A DNA stretch of 32,588 nucleotides from Rhodospirillaceae bacterium (GCA_018662005.1 JABJHA010000046.1:1-32588), one strand, 5' to 3'. Positions 22,968 through 32,220 are shown, numbered from the stretch's first letter. Numbers and translations: made by a program. The notes: generated by a model from the sequence alone, not told the origin.

Positions 22968-23603
22968 ATGAGCAGCAACGAAAAACTCAGTCTGATTAAA
23001 GACGCCGATGCCCGGCCAAGCCGTGATGAGGCAGAAGACGCCGTGCGCACGCTTTTACGCTGGGCCGGGGACGACCCGTCACGTGAAGGGCTGCTTGATA
23101 CCCCCGCCAGGGTTGTCCGTTCCTACGAGGAGTTTTTTGCAGGCTACGACGTTGACCCCACAGAGTTGCTCAAACGCACTTTCGAGGAAACCGACGGCTA
23201 CGACGAGATGGTGCTTCTGAAGGATATCCGTTTTGAATCCCATTGCGAACACCACATGGCCCCGATTATCGGCAAGGTTCATATCGCCTACCTGCCTAAA
23301 TCCCGGGTCATTGGCATCTCAAAACTGGCCCGGCTGGTTGAATTGTACGCCAAGCGTTTGACCATTCAGGAAAAAATGACGTCGCAAATCGCCAATGCCT
23401 TAAACGATATATTGCAACCCGAAGGGGTCGCCGTGGTCATTGAAGCGGCCCACCAGTGCATGACAACGCGGGGTGTTCATAAGCCCGGCGTTTCCATGGT
23501 CACCTCTAGAATGCTTGGTGCATTCCGTGACAATCCTTCAACCCGTCGCGAGTTCCTGTCCATGGTCGGCACCCCGACCACCGGCGAAGGCGGGCTGGTT
23601 TAA
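22968..23603 (+). CDS. folE: GTP cyclohydrolase I (type IA)
   Basis: Converts GTP to 7,8-dihydroneopterin triphosphate, the entry to folate (and queuosine-type) synthesis. The 211-residue protein from ATG 22968 carries [12 protein letters not shown], the zinc and active-site segment [20 protein letters not shown] (zinc Cys and His residues), GISKLARLV and [17 protein letters not shown] with the second zinc Cys. All residues expected of the zinc-dependent type are in place. A TTG at 22926 extends the frame by 14 codons but is not family-like. It lies 75 bp after apaG in the same direction. Confidence 0.96.
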   Translation: MSSNEKLSLIKDADARPSRDEAEDAVRTLLRWAGDDPSREGLLDTPARVVRSYEEFFAGYDVDPTELLKRTFEETDGYDEMVLLKDIRFESHCEHHMAPIIGKVHIAYLPKSRVIGISKLARLVELYAKRLTIQEKMTSQIANALNDILQPEGVAVVIEAAHQCMTTRGVHKPGVSMVTSRMLGAFRDNPSTRREFLSMVGTPTTGEGGLV

Positions 23604-23719
23604 AAGCCATTTTCCATTTCTCTACTTGACCGAACTCCGCCAACCGGCTTGAGTTAACATCATTTTCAGTTCGCGATTCTTTTTAATCGCGCGACGGACG
23701 AAGGGGAAAGCGTCCTTCC

Positions 23720-25168
23720 ATGATGGATTTTCGACCCATAATTCTGGTTATCGGCATCCTGCTTTCGGCCCTGGCCCTGGGCATGATCGTGCCGGCCATT
23801 GTCGACGCCTTCGCTGGCAACCCGGATTGGCAGGTGTTCGCCATCTCATCAGGGGTAACGCTGTTCGTTGGCGGCGCCATGACCCTGACGTCACGCAGCC
23901 GCGGCTTGCGTCTGTCTGTCAGGCAGGCTTTTGTCATGACCACCTTCTCATGGCTGTTCCTGACCCTGTTCGCTTCCATCCCGTTCGTCTTTTCCGAGAT
24001 GGATTTAAGTTTCACCGATGCATTCTTTGAAGCCATGTCGGGGATCACAACGACCGGCTCAACGGTGATCACCGGCCTGGATACGGCACCGCCGGGGATT
24101 TTGTTATGGCGCGCCCTGCTACAATGGCTGGGCGGCATCGGTATTATCGTCATGGCTATCGCCGTGTTCCCGATGCTGCGTGTTGGTGGTATGCAATTGT
24201 TCCGCATGGAATCCTCAGACCCGTCGGAGAAAGCGCTACCCCGTGCGGCCCAGATCGCCAGCTCCATCAGCTTGATTTATCTGATCCTGACTTTTATCTG
24301 CGCCGCCGCCTACTGGCTTGCTGGGATGTCCGGGTTCGACGCCGTCGCCCATTCCATGACGACCATCGCGACGGGCGGCTATTCGACGACCGATGGTTCC
24401 CTCGGCAATTTTGACAGCTGGAGCATCGATCTGATCGCCACCGTTGGCATGATCGTCGGCAGTCTGCCGTTCATTCTTTATCTGAAGACATTACGTGGCA
24501 GCTACGCCGCCCTGTGGCAGGATCCGCAGGTTCAGTGGTTTATGTCCATTGTCGGCATTGTGGTGCTGTCCATCACCGCCTGGTTATGGCTTTCGAGCGG
24601 CCTGGCGCCAGCCCAGGCGCTTCGCTATGCATCGTTTAATGTGGTTTCGATCATCACCGGCACCGGCTACGCCACATCGGATTATTCACAATGGGGCAGC
24701 TTCGCGGTGCCGGTGTTCTTCTTTATTATGTTCATTGGCGGCTGTGCCGGTTCAACCACCTGCGGTATCAAGATTTTCCGCTTTCAGGTTCTGTATGCCG
24801 CCGCCCGTACCCAGCTCCACCATCTTTTACAGCCGCACGGCGTTTTTATTCCCTATTACAACCGACGTCCGATTTCTGACGAGGTCATTGTCTCGGTGCT
24901 CAGCTTTTTCTTTGTCTTCGGGGTTTGTTTCGCCTTGCTGGCCATCGGTTTGGGCATGTTGGGCCTTGATTACCTGACCGCCATTTCAAGTGCGGCAACG
25001 GCGATATCAAATGTCGGTCCGGCGCTTGGTCCTATCGTTGGCCCGGCAGGAACCTTCCAACCCCTGCCCGATGCGGCAAAGTGGTTGCTGTCGGGGGGCA
25101 TGTTGCTGGGCAGGCTGGAGCTGTTCACGGTTATTATTCTGTTCAGCCGCTCGTTCTGGCGGGGTTAG
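23720..25168 (+). CDS. trkH: TrkH-family potassium uptake membrane subunit
   Basis: A 482-residue inner-membrane protein with about ten membrane helices and the four pore repeats of Trk/Ktr channels. Filter segments are visible as TTGSTVI (first loop), ATGGYSTTD (second), GTGYATSDY (third) and SNVGPALG (fourth), each with its conserved Gly. It imports K+ with a TrkA-type regulator, which is not in this window. ATG 23720 has AAGGGGAAAG ahead. Its TAG stop lies in a short TAGAGCAT repeat shared with the convergent lipoprotein gene. The 116-bp gap before it shows no clear terminator for folE. Confidence 0.95.
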   Translation: MMDFRPIILVIGILLSALALGMIVPAIVDAFAGNPDWQVFAISSGVTLFVGGAMTLTSRSRGLRLSVRQAFVMTTFSWLFLTLFASIPFVFSEMDLSFTDAFFEAMSGITTTGSTVITGLDTAPPGILLWRALLQWLGGIGIIVMAIAVFPMLRVGGMQLFRMESSDPSEKALPRAAQIASSISLIYLILTFICAAAYWLAGMSGFDAVAHSMTTIATGGYSTTDGSLGNFDSWSIDLIATVGMIVGSLPFILYLKTLRGSYAALWQDPQVQWFMSIVGIVVLSITAWLWLSSGLAPAQALRYASFNVVSIITGTGYATSDYSQWGSFAVPVFFFIMFIGGCAGSTTCGIKIFRFQVLYAAARTQLHHLLQPHGVFIPYYNRRPISDEVIVSVLSFFFVFGVCFALLAIGLGMLGLDYLTAISSAATAISNVGPALGPIVGPAGTFQPLPDAAKWLLSGGMLLGRLELFTVIILFSRSFWRG

Positions 25169-25180
25169 AGCATTCCCTAG
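25165..25180. repeat. Short TAGAGCAT-type repeat carrying both convergent stop codons
   Basis: TTAGAGCATTCCCTAG separates trkH from the convergent lipoprotein gene. The trkH TAG is 25166-25168 and the lipoprotein TAG is the complement of 25177-25179. It looks like a minimal version of the repeats at 16564 and 19041. Confidence 0.55.
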
Positions 25181-25797
25181 TTCAACCAGTTCCCCAAATA
25201 CAGAGAGATGTTTTTTTCAAGCTCCGCATTGATGTCTCTCATTAGGGCTTCGTTTAGGCTGAACCAGGCCTGGGCACGATCATTGACTGTCGCATCTTCA
25301 CTGACCGTTACCGAGCGGTTGGCCCTGGCGTTGGCGAACCCCTTGCTGGCGCCGCTGTCATCAAAAATTTCCAGGGTCGCCTCGAGCACCGCGTCATAGC
25401 GTTCGGACTGGTCTTTGGTGAAAGCCCCTGTAAGACCTTTTTCCTTTTTCAGCGCCGTTTCAACGACCGATGCGTCAAGAATGACAAAACGCGCACGCGA
25501 AGCACTGCCGGTGGCAATCAGTCGGTCTGCTGCCCAACGACCCAGGGCGTCACCAGGCGGCGTCGGGAATAAATGTTCAACGTTGGGGGCGCTCAACGGT
25601 GGCTTGTAAGACGAGATAATTTCCACGGAACCTACATTCAACTTGATCGGACCCAGGTGCTCAAAAGTCAGATCAGGAAAGGCGGGGCTTGGCACGGTGG
25701 CTTCGCAACCGGCAAGCACACCGGCGAAAACGATGAGCAATCCTGCACCCAGAAAGCGCCTAATCCTCGTCTTCATCATCATCGTCATCATCTTCAT
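25177..25797 (-). CDS. Uncharacterised lipoprotein
   Basis: About 200 residues with a lipoprotein signal: basic MKTRIRR, hydrophobic FLGAGLLIVFAGVLAGC and lipobox LAGC, so membrane-anchored in the envelope. The body is a mixed-fold domain with WAADRLIATGSASRARFVIL and YDAVLEATLEIFDDSG; the pattern suggests an LptE/YajG-like or LPS-assembly-like fold but I cannot assign it. The N-terminus overlaps the 3' end of the upstream acidic-tail gene, and its Met codons come from the GATGAT repeats that encode the other protein's Asp tail. AGGAAAG favours ATG 25797 among several closely spaced ATGs (25803 to about 25776). Translational coupling is likely. Confidence 0.75.
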   Translation of the reverse strand: MKMMTMMMKTRIRRFLGAGLLIVFAGVLAGCEATVPSPAFPDLTFEHLGPIKLNVGSVEIISSYKPPLSAPNVEHLFPTPPGDALGRWAADRLIATGSASRARFVILDASVVETALKKEKGLTGAFTKDQSERYDAVLEATLEIFDDSGASKGFANARANRSVTVSEDATVNDRAQAWFSLNEALMRDINAELEKNISLYLGNWLN

Positions 25798-26995
25798 ATT
25801 CATCTTTCCTGGAACGGGTAATGTTGCGCAGCGCCATGGCCAGTCCGATACCGCCAGCCAACAACATCACCATGGCGACGGCGGCAACGATCAGAACAAG
25901 ATTTGATGTTTTCTTTTCAGGTTCTTCAGGTTGTTCAGGTTCTTCTTCCGGGACTGCTTCTTCTGTTTTTTTACCATTTTGTGCGGGCAGGGCCTTGACC
26001 TGATTGACCGCCAGTTTCCTTTTCTGTTTTACGATGTCTGCCACGTCGGCCCGCTCGAAGGTAACATTTCCCGGGCACAGACGGTGGATATCGCGATCAT
26101 CTTCGAGTTTCAGACTGTTGACGGTTTTCCCCGACACGCGGCCTTCTGTGCTCGGGAAGTAATTGAGGATGTTGCCGATCTTGCCTTCGGCCTTGATCTT
26201 GAAGCCAACATCATCGACCCGTCCGTCGCTGTCCAGATCGATGGTGAAGACGCCTGAAAGCCAGAACTTATGTCCTTCAATAACATGTTCGCCCGGCGAC
26301 CAGAAGCTGACCAGATCACGGTCACAACGTTTAACCATCGACTTGTCTTTCAATGGCGGTGGCGGCGCGGCGACACCGGCTGCCGGGGTTTCAAGATTGG
26401 CTCCGGGAATGGGAAGACCATCGGGACCGACGGCGCCGGGCTCACTTGATACATGATCCATAAGCGGCACTGCCGAGATTTCCGGCGCAACTGGTTGCTG
26501 ACCTTCTACAGCTGCTGCACCTTCTTCAACAGCCGCCTCGCCTTCGGGCTTCGGTTTGACAAACTCGCGGGCAATGGGCAGCGGTGCCGCGCCGGTATCT
26601 GTTTCCAGGCCCATATCGGGAACGTAATCCTTACGTGCGTCCTGAGGCGGCAAGGGTGTGTCATCGGAGGATGGCGGTAACGGCGTGTTGTCTTTTGATT
26701 GTTGGTTTGTCTGCGCTTTGGGCAGCGGCATTTCTTCACGGGCCGGGGCGGGAAGGATCAGTTGGCGGCCGAACCAGTCCTTGGCCGGTTCGGTGCAAAA
26801 ATCATCGCCCTTCTCCAGCCGTATCTTCTGGCTTTGAATTTCCAGTTTGAATATGTAGTGATCGCCGGTATTGAGGCTGTTGGCCATGGACCCGCAGTCG
26901 AGCTCTGCCCCATGGACAGGCTTATGCCAGCCAAGAACAAGTGCTACCAGCAGCGCCGCCTTCAAGCCGTACAAAAGAGGGTTGTTCAATGCCAT
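25760..26995 (-). CDS. Exported single-pass membrane protein with Pro-rich linker and poly-acidic cytoplasmic tail
   Basis: A 411-residue protein of unknown family. It has a signal peptide (about 8-30, cleaved near VHGAE), a small N-terminal domain with three Cys (LDCGSMANSL, DDFCTEP), a long Pro/Ala/Glu-rich linker (about 85-215), a second domain with KRCDRDLVSFWSPG and HRLCPGNVTF, then a Glu/Pro stretch, one membrane helix (about 367-390) and a tail DEYEDDDDDDEDED facing the cytoplasm. The orientation is inferred from the signal peptide and single helix. It is followed by, and overlaps, the lipoprotein gene, so they may work together at the envelope. No homologue comes to mind. Confidence 0.8.
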   Translation of the reverse strand: MALNNPLLYGLKAALLVALVLGWHKPVHGAELDCGSMANSLNTGDHYIFKLEIQSQKIRLEKGDDFCTEPAKDWFGRQLILPAPAREEMPLPKAQTNQQSKDNTPLPPSSDDTPLPPQDARKDYVPDMGLETDTGAAPLPIAREFVKPKPEGEAAVEEGAAAVEGQQPVAPEISAVPLMDHVSSEPGAVGPDGLPIPGANLETPAAGVAAPPPPLKDKSMVKRCDRDLVSFWSPGEHVIEGHKFWLSGVFTIDLDSDGRVDDVGFKIKAEGKIGNILNYFPSTEGRVSGKTVNSLKLEDDRDIHRLCPGNVTFERADVADIVKQKRKLAVNQVKALPAQNGKKTEEAVPEEEPEQPEEPEKKTSNLVLIVAAVAMVMLLAGGIGLAMALRNITRSRKDEYEDDDDDDEDED

Positions 26996-27082
26996 GCGCC
27001 CGATTCTTTAAAGCTTGTAAATTGTCGATTGTCTATAACAACCGACGAACCTTAAGGATATATGAGCCATTTAGACTAATTT

Positions 27083-27991
27083 TTAGTTATTTTCCATGCA
27101 CCAGGCGAGAATTCCCTTCTGCGCATGTAAGCGATTTTCCGCTTCGTCCCAGACAACGGAGCGCGGACCATCAATCACTTCGGCCGTCACTTCCTCTCCG
27201 CGGTGGGCAGGAAGGCAGTGCATAAACAAAGCGTCGGGCCCCGCCAAATCCATCAGGCGCTGGTCGACCCGATAAGAAGCGAGCAGGTTGTGACGGGATT
27301 CGGCATCGTCATCACCCATGGAAACCCAGGTATCGGCAATCACACAATCTGCCCCGGTGACGGCACCTTCCGCGTCATGGGTCAGGGTGACATCGCCGCC
27401 TTCGGCCTTCGCCCAATCCATTATTTTTGAGTTCGGCATGAGCTGTTCGGGACAGGCCAGTTTCAACGAAAAATCAAAGCGGACAGCGGCCTGAATCCAT
27501 GATGTCGCCATATTATTGCCGTCCCCGCACCAAACCACGGTGCGCCCGGCAATGGGCCCGGCATGTTCTTCAAACGTCATCACATCGGCCATTAACTGGC
27601 ACGGGTGACTGTCATCGGTCAGGCCGTTGATTACCGGGATTGTGGCATAGTCGGCCAGTTCGGAAAGTTTGGCCGGATCGTCGGTGCGGATCATAATGGC
27701 GTCGGCGTAACGCGACAGCACACGGGCCGTATCGGCAACGCTTTCACCGCGCCCTATCTGGCAGGAATCGCCGTCCAGAACGACCACCCGGCCACCCAGT
27801 TGCTGCATACCGACTTCAAAAGAAACCCGGGTTCGGGTTGAGGGTTTCTCGAAGATCAGGACCAGAGTCTTGTCCTTGAGCGGGGTCGCGTCTCCGCTGC
27901 CCTGCTTGAAGGCGAGGCCACGATCAAGGATCGAACGCAAAGTGGCTGTATCAAACTGGTCGAGATCGAGAAAATGCTTTGGCCCGGACAT
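27083..27991 (-). CDS. argF: Ornithine carbamoyltransferase
   Basis: Makes citrulline from ornithine and carbamoyl phosphate in arginine synthesis. From ATG 27991 it has 302 residues. The carbamoyl-phosphate loop is [13 protein letters not shown], followed by HPCQLMAD; the ornithine-binding segment is near DTWVSMGD, and the [11 protein letters not shown] motif with its Cys is complete. The frame stays open to 28066, but that part reads antisense to nothing useful and lies inside argD. The argD TAA is 1 bp before the argF ATG, so translation is coupled and the two are an arginine operon. Confidence 0.96.
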   Translation of the reverse strand: MSGPKHFLDLDQFDTATLRSILDRGLAFKQGSGDATPLKDKTLVLIFEKPSTRTRVSFEVGMQQLGGRVVVLDGDSCQIGRGESVADTARVLSRYADAIMIRTDDPAKLSELADYATIPVINGLTDDSHPCQLMADVMTFEEHAGPIAGRTVVWCGDGNNMATSWIQAAVRFDFSLKLACPEQLMPNSKIMDWAKAEGGDVTLTHDAEGAVTGADCVIADTWVSMGDDDAESRHNLLASYRVDQRLMDLAGPDALFMHCLPAHRGEEVTAEVIDGPRSVVWDEAENRLHAQKGILAWCMENN

Positions 27992-27992
27992 C

Positions 27993-29171
27993 TTAGCCGT
28001 CCTCTTCAATTTTAGCACAAACCGCCGACAAAACACCGATCGCCTCATCAATATGATGCTGTTCAATGATCAGTGGCGGTAACAACCGGATGACATTTTC
28101 CGCCGCCCCGACACTCAGCAAGCCGGCTTCGTGAAGTTTGCCGCGGAAATCCGCGCTGTCACCAACACACTTGATTCCGATCATCAATCCGGAGCCGCGA
28201 ATTTCTTCGATGACGCCAGGGTATTTCTCTACCAGGTCATCCAGACGCGCCCACAAACTCTTGGCCACTTTACCGACACGGTCAAGAAAGCCCGGTTCCA
28301 TGATCACATCGCAGACGGCATTTGCCGCCGCCATGGCCATAGGATTGCCGCCAAAGGTGGACCCGTGAGAGCCCGCGCTCAAGGCCAGCGCGGCGCGTTC
28401 TGTGGCCAGACAGGCGGCGACCGGAAAACCGCCACCTATTGCTTTGGCGACGGCCATGATATCAGGGGTGACGCCAGCCCATTCGTGGGCGAACAACTTG
28501 CCGGTTCGGCCCATGCCGCATTGGACTTCATCAAATATCAGCAGCAAATCGAATTCATCGGCAGCTTCACGCAAGCCTTTAAGGTAGGCCGGATCAGCTG
28601 CATTAATGCCACCCTCGCCCTGCACCGGCTCAATCATGATCGCCGCTGTTTCAGGCCCGATTGCGGCGCGCATTTCATTGAGGTTGCCAAAAGCGACCTG
28701 GTCAAAACCCTCAACAGCGGGAGAAAAACCAGCCAGGTGTTTTTCCTGGCCACCCGCAGCGATGGTCGCAAGAGTGCGGCCATGGAAGGCATTAGTGCAG
28801 GTAATCACCCGGTAGCGTTCAGGATGGCCCTGATCGCTTTGGTATTTGCGCGCCATTTTAAGCGAGCACTCAACCGCCTCGGCCCCGGAATTGGCGAAGA
28901 AAACACTATCGGCAAAAGTCGCCGCGACCAGCCGGTCCGCCAGTTTTTGCTGTCCCGGAATATGATATAGGTTCGAGGTATGCCACAGCTTGCCCGCCTG
29001 ATCCTGCACGGCCTCAACCAGATGCGGGTGACAGTGACCAAGGGCGTTAACCGCAATGCCCGACGCAAAATCCAGATATCGCCGCCCATCGCTATCGAAC
29101 AGATAAGCGCCCTCGCCGCGCTCGAAGGCGACGTCAATCCTGGCATAGGTCGGCATAACGTTTGAAATCAC
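27993..29171 (-). CDS. argD: Acetylornithine aminotransferase (class III)
   Basis: A PLP enzyme of arginine synthesis, possibly also acting in lysine synthesis. The 392-residue protein begins at GTG ([21 protein letters not shown] is family-typical; AGGAGG lies nine bases upstream). Motifs include NSGAEAVE, the NAFHGRTLA segment, [25 protein letters not shown] and the PLP lysine in [24 protein letters not shown] follows. Everything expected is present and length is normal. It is first in argD-argF. The gap to the ABC permease gene upstream is 79 bp. Confidence 0.96.
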   Translation of the reverse strand: MISNVMPTYARIDVAFERGEGAYLFDSDGRRYLDFASGIAVNALGHCHPHLVEAVQDQAGKLWHTSNLYHIPGQQKLADRLVAATFADSVFFANSGAEAVECSLKMARKYQSDQGHPERYRVITCTNAFHGRTLATIAAGGQEKHLAGFSPAVEGFDQVAFGNLNEMRAAIGPETAAIMIEPVQGEGGINAADPAYLKGLREAADEFDLLLIFDEVQCGMGRTGKLFAHEWAGVTPDIMAVAKAIGGGFPVAACLATERAALALSAGSHGSTFGGNPMAMAAANAVCDVIMEPGFLDRVGKVAKSLWARLDDLVEKYPGVIEEIRGSGLMIGIKCVGDSADFRGKLHEAGLLSVGAAENVIRLLPPLIIEQHHIDEAIGVLSAVCAKIEEDG

Positions 29172-29250
29172 GGGAGTTGCCCTCCTGGTTCGGAAAGCGC
29201 GGAAGTATCTGAATCTTTACGCTCAATGTCAACGAAGATGCGGATATTCT

Positions 29251-30048
29251 TTACGCCTTGAGCCTGTACCCCGACTTGAACATCTGCCGACAGATTGTCC
29301 ACAACAGGGCATTGACGCCGGTCATGACGGCCAGTCCCAGTACCGGGTTGGTGTCAGAACTGCCGATAAAGCCGTAGCGGAAGCCATCAATCATATAAAA
29401 AAACGGGTTAAATGCGGCCAGCTTTTGGGCCAATTCGGGTAATCGTTCAATGGAATAAAACGTCCCCGACAAGAACGAAAGCGGAGTCACCACAAAGTTG
29501 GTTACCGCGGCGATATGATCAAATTTTACCGACCAGATACCGCCAATGGTGCCCAGCAACGCCAACATCAGGGACGCCATAATTCCATGAAAGAAAATGA
29601 AGCCGACATTGTGAAAATGAATGGGAATGAAAAAACTCATCGCCACGGCGACGACGAAACCCACCGCAATACCCCGGGTCGCCCCGCCCAGGGAAATCGC
29701 CAGGGTTAATTCATCAGGCGTAAAGGGCGGCATCAGTGTATCGACGATATTGCCCTGAACCTTGGCTACAACAATAGAGGACGAGGTATTGGCAAAGGCA
29801 TTCTGGGCCATCGCCATCATAATCAACCCGGGCCCCAGAAATTCAATAAACGGCACGCCACCAACCTGACTCGATGCCCGCGACCCGAAAGCCAGGGCAA
29901 AGACGGCCAGGAACAACAGCGTCGTGACCACGGGGGCCAGCATGGTCTGGGTGTAAATTTTGGTGAAGCGGCGAACTTCCCGCATGTACAGGGTCCAGAC
30001 CCCAAGCCAGTTATGATCCGCGGGATGAGCCCATCCGGTGGTGTTCAT
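29251..30048 (-). CDS. ABC-2-type transporter permease
   Basis: A 265-residue inner-membrane protein with about six helices and the ABC-2 family pattern: TLYMREVRRFTKIYTQTMLAP at the N-terminus, IEFLGPGLIMMAMAQNAF, the conserved charged segment around IVDTLMPPFTPDEL, and FVVTPLSFLSGTFYSIERLP near the C-terminus. It resembles YadH/NodJ-type exporters of drugs, polysaccharides or lipids. No ATPase gene is adjacent within the window, so the partner must be elsewhere; the gene to its left is argD. AAGGGA precedes ATG 30048. It is divergent from recX, 39 bp away. Confidence 0.88.
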   Translation of the reverse strand: MNTTGWAHPADHNWLGVWTLYMREVRRFTKIYTQTMLAPVVTTLLFLAVFALAFGSRASSQVGGVPFIEFLGPGLIMMAMAQNAFANTSSSIVVAKVQGNIVDTLMPPFTPDELTLAISLGGATRGIAVGFVVAVAMSFFIPIHFHNVGFIFFHGIMASLMLALLGTIGGIWSVKFDHIAAVTNFVVTPLSFLSGTFYSIERLPELAQKLAAFNPFFYMIDGFRYGFIGSSDTNPVLGLAVMTGVNALLWTICRQMFKSGYRLKA

Positions 30049-30087
30049 TATTGTTCCCTTACCTCTGTGCCCATTTATAATAGCGCA

Positions 30088-30681
30088 ATGAGCGAACTTA
30101 AATATCAGAATCGGCGCAAAAAAATTCCCCGAAAAGTGAGCGCCACCTCACTTGATAACGCCGCACTTTACTATCTGGGTCGCTTTGCTACTTCTTCGGA
30201 AAATCTCAGGCGGGTTTTGTTGCGGCGGGTCGACCGGGCCGCCAGGCATCATGACACCGACCGGCAAGGCTGCGCAGAAATGATTGATCAACTGATCAAA
30301 AGATATCTGGAAAGCGGTTTGCTTGATGATGTCGCCTATGCGCGCGCCCAAGGCGCAAGCCTGAACCGGCGTGGCAAGTCTACCCGCGCCATTCGCGGCT
30401 GGTTGCGCCAAAGGTTCGTCCCCGCAGATATTATTGATGACACCCTCACGGCTCTTGCCGAAGAACTGGGCGAGCTCGACCTGGCTGCAGCCATCGCCTA
30501 CGCCCGCAAACGCCGCCTGGGGCCATATCGTAAGGCGGCCAAGCCGCCTGCAAATCTTGAGAAAGAACTGGCCGCTCTTGAGAAAGAACTGGCCGCACTG
30601 GCCCGTTCGGGTTTTTCCTACGGACTGGCCAAACGCATCGTCGAGGCAACCGATATTGATGAATTGGAAAATGCCCTGTAA
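30088..30681 (+). CDS. recX: RecX-family regulator
   Basis: A 197-residue, mostly helical, basic protein that in characterised members restrains RecA filaments. It has the RecX three-helix repeats: DNAALYYLGRFATSSENLRRVLLRR, MIDQLIKRYLESGLLDDVAYARA and STRAIRGWLRQRFVPADIIDDTL (each a few helices long), and the C-terminal FSYGLAKRIVEA. The C-terminal part includes a 7-residue tandem copy LEKELAA/LEKELAA encoded by 21-bp repeats (30556-30597). ATG 30088 is chosen over an upstream extension to 30013 because family similarity begins there. recA is not in the window. The mscS gene follows after 31 bp. Confidence 0.85.
   Translation: MSELKYQNRRKKIPRKVSATSLDNAALYYLGRFATSSENLRRVLLRRVDRAARHHDTDRQGCAEMIDQLIKRYLESGLLDDVAYARAQGASLNRRGKSTRAIRGWLRQRFVPADIIDDTLTALAEELGELDLAAAIAYARKRRLGPYRKAAKPPANLEKELAALEKELAALARSGFSYGLAKRIVEATDIDELENAL
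30556..30597 (+). repeat. Two tandem 21-bp copies within recX
   Basis: Copy 1 (30556-30576) and copy 2 (30577-30597) each encode LEKELAA and differ only in the last base (T versus A). An in-frame slippage duplication extends a helix by two turns without breaking the frame. Confidence 0.9.
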
Positions 30682-30712
30682 GAGTGGCTGGGCAACTTAA
30701 GGAGAAAAGGTC

Positions 30713-31867
30713 TTGAACGACCCCATACAAACGTTAAAAAATTTTTGGATAATGACCGTAGATGTCTGGCAGACCGGCGTTTTGGGTATCGACATCGGCC
30801 GCCTGATCACGGCGGTTGCCATCTTCACCGTGTTTCTGGTTTTCCGCCGCCTGTTCACCCGCTTCGTGTTGTCAGCGATAAAACGCGTGGCCCGCAAAAC
30901 CGGCAGTACATTCGATGATCAGGCCATTGAGGCGCTGGAAAACCCGATCCGCTTCATTCCCCTTGTTCTTGGCGCTTTTTTTGTCGTCGAATACCTGGAA
31001 TTTCCCGGCACCTTCGCCATCATCGGCGAGCACTTGGTACGCTCGCTTATCGCCTTTGTCATTTTCTGGGCGTTGTTCAAGCTGGTTGATCCGTTCAGCC
31101 AATTTCTCAAGCGTCTGGAAAAGATGTTTACCCTGGCCATGGTCGAATGGCTGGTCAAGGCGATCAAGGCGGCTTTCATTTTTATCGGTGCTGCGACCAT
31201 TTTGCAGATCTGGGGCATTCAGGTCGGCCCGATCATTGCCGGACTGGGGTTGTTTGGCGTCGCCGTGGCGCTGGGTGCGCAGGACCTGTTTAAAAACCTG
31301 ATCGCCGGAATCCTGATCATCGCCGAAAAGCGTTTCAATACGGGTGACTGGATCCGCGTCGAGGGCACGGTCGAAGGCACCGTGGAGAGCATCGGCTTTC
31401 GCTCAACAGTGGTCAGGCGTTTCGACAAGGCGCCGGTGTATGTCCCCAACACCAAGTTGTCGGACAGTGCGGTGGTCAATTTTTCGTCCATGAGCCACCG
31501 CCGCATCTACTGGAATATTGGCGTCGAATACCGCACCACGGTTGATCAGTTGCGGACCATTCGTGACGGTATCGAGGCATATGTTATGGAGAATGATGCT
31601 TTCGCCCAGCCGCCCGAAACCGTGCTGTTCGTTCGCATTGACAGGTTTTCAGACAGTTCCATCGATATCATGTTGTATTGCTTTACCAAAACCACCAATT
31701 GGGGTGAGTGGCTTGAAATCAAGGAACGTCTGGCCTACGCCATAAAAGACATTGTCGAAGGTGCCGGAAGCGCTTTTGCCTTCCCCAGCCAATCAATTTA
31801 TATAGAGGCGGCCGACGGTGACAGCCCAGAACCGTTCGTCCTGCCGGAAAGACAAAAACAGGAATAA
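30713..31867 (+). CDS. MscS-family mechanosensitive channel
   Basis: A 384-residue inner-membrane channel that releases solutes on hypo-osmotic shock. Helices are at about 28-50, 80-100, 110-128 and 145-165; the pore helix and beta domain follow with the hallmark GLFGVAVALGAQDLFKNLIAG, then RFNTGDWIRVEG, GTVESIGFRSTVVR and VYVPNTKLSDSAVVNFS. The last part is the C-terminal alpha/beta domain. It starts at TTG with AAGGAG eight bases upstream. It is between recX and the ArsC-family gene on the same strand, probably one message ending at the terminator at 32221-32252. Confidence 0.93.
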   Translation: MNDPIQTLKNFWIMTVDVWQTGVLGIDIGRLITAVAIFTVFLVFRRLFTRFVLSAIKRVARKTGSTFDDQAIEALENPIRFIPLVLGAFFVVEYLEFPGTFAIIGEHLVRSLIAFVIFWALFKLVDPFSQFLKRLEKMFTLAMVEWLVKAIKAAFIFIGAATILQIWGIQVGPIIAGLGLFGVAVALGAQDLFKNLIAGILIIAEKRFNTGDWIRVEGTVEGTVESIGFRSTVVRRFDKAPVYVPNTKLSDSAVVNFSSMSHRRIYWNIGVEYRTTVDQLRTIRDGIEAYVMENDAFAQPPETVLFVRIDRFSDSSIDIMLYCFTKTTNWGEWLEIKERLAYAIKDIVEGAGSAFAFPSQSIYIEAADGDSPEPFVLPERQKQE

Positions 31868-31872
31868 GTACC

Positions 31873-32211
31873 ATGAGCGTTACCATTTATCATAATCCCC
31901 GGTGCTCCAAGTCACGCACCACCCTGGCCTTGTTACAGAACAACAATGCAGACCCGGTTATTGTTGAATACCTGAATACGCCGCCAAGTGTTGAAGAGCT
32001 TAAAAATATTATCAGCCTGTTGGGGATCGCCCCGCGTGAGCTGCTCAGAGCAAAAGATGCCCGGGAAGCAGGCGTCGATGCCAGCCTGGATGATGACGCC
32101 CTTATTGCCGCCATGGTCGCCAACCCCATCGTCATCGAACGGCCCATCGTCGTCGCTGGCGGTAAAGCCAAAATCGGCCGCCCCCCGGAAGATGTTCTGG
32201 ACATCCTTTAA
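31873..32211 (+). CDS. ArsC/YfgD-family glutaredoxin-dependent arsenate-reductase-like protein
   Basis: A 112-residue thioredoxin-fold protein with the catalytic loop HNPRCSKSR (Cys11 region), EYLNTPPSVEELKNI, and the anion-binding region IERPIVVAGGKAKIGRPPEDVLDIL, where the Arg residues of the ArsC site are present. Close relatives include true arsenate reductases and YfgD-type proteins without clear arsenic role. There are no arsenite pump or ArsR genes here, so a housekeeping role is as likely. It begins 5 bp after the channel gene and ends just before a strong terminator. Confidence 0.88.
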   Translation: MSVTIYHNPRCSKSRTTLALLQNNNADPVIVEYLNTPPSVEELKNIISLLGIAPRELLRAKDAREAGVDASLDDDALIAAMVANPIVIERPIVVAGGKAKIGRPPEDVLDIL

Positions 32212-32220
32212 AAGAATAAA

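Noticed and set aside
23683-24267. A 194-codon minus-strand open frame opposite trkH
   Set aside because: It mirrors the membrane-protein codons of trkH and reads as low-quality Arg/Ser/Pro-rich sequence.
31873-32211. Linking the ArsC-family protein to the molybdoenzyme locus as evidence for arsenic metabolism
   Set aside because: It is over 20 kb away in core genome, in an operon with recX and mscS, with no arsenic resistance genes nearby.
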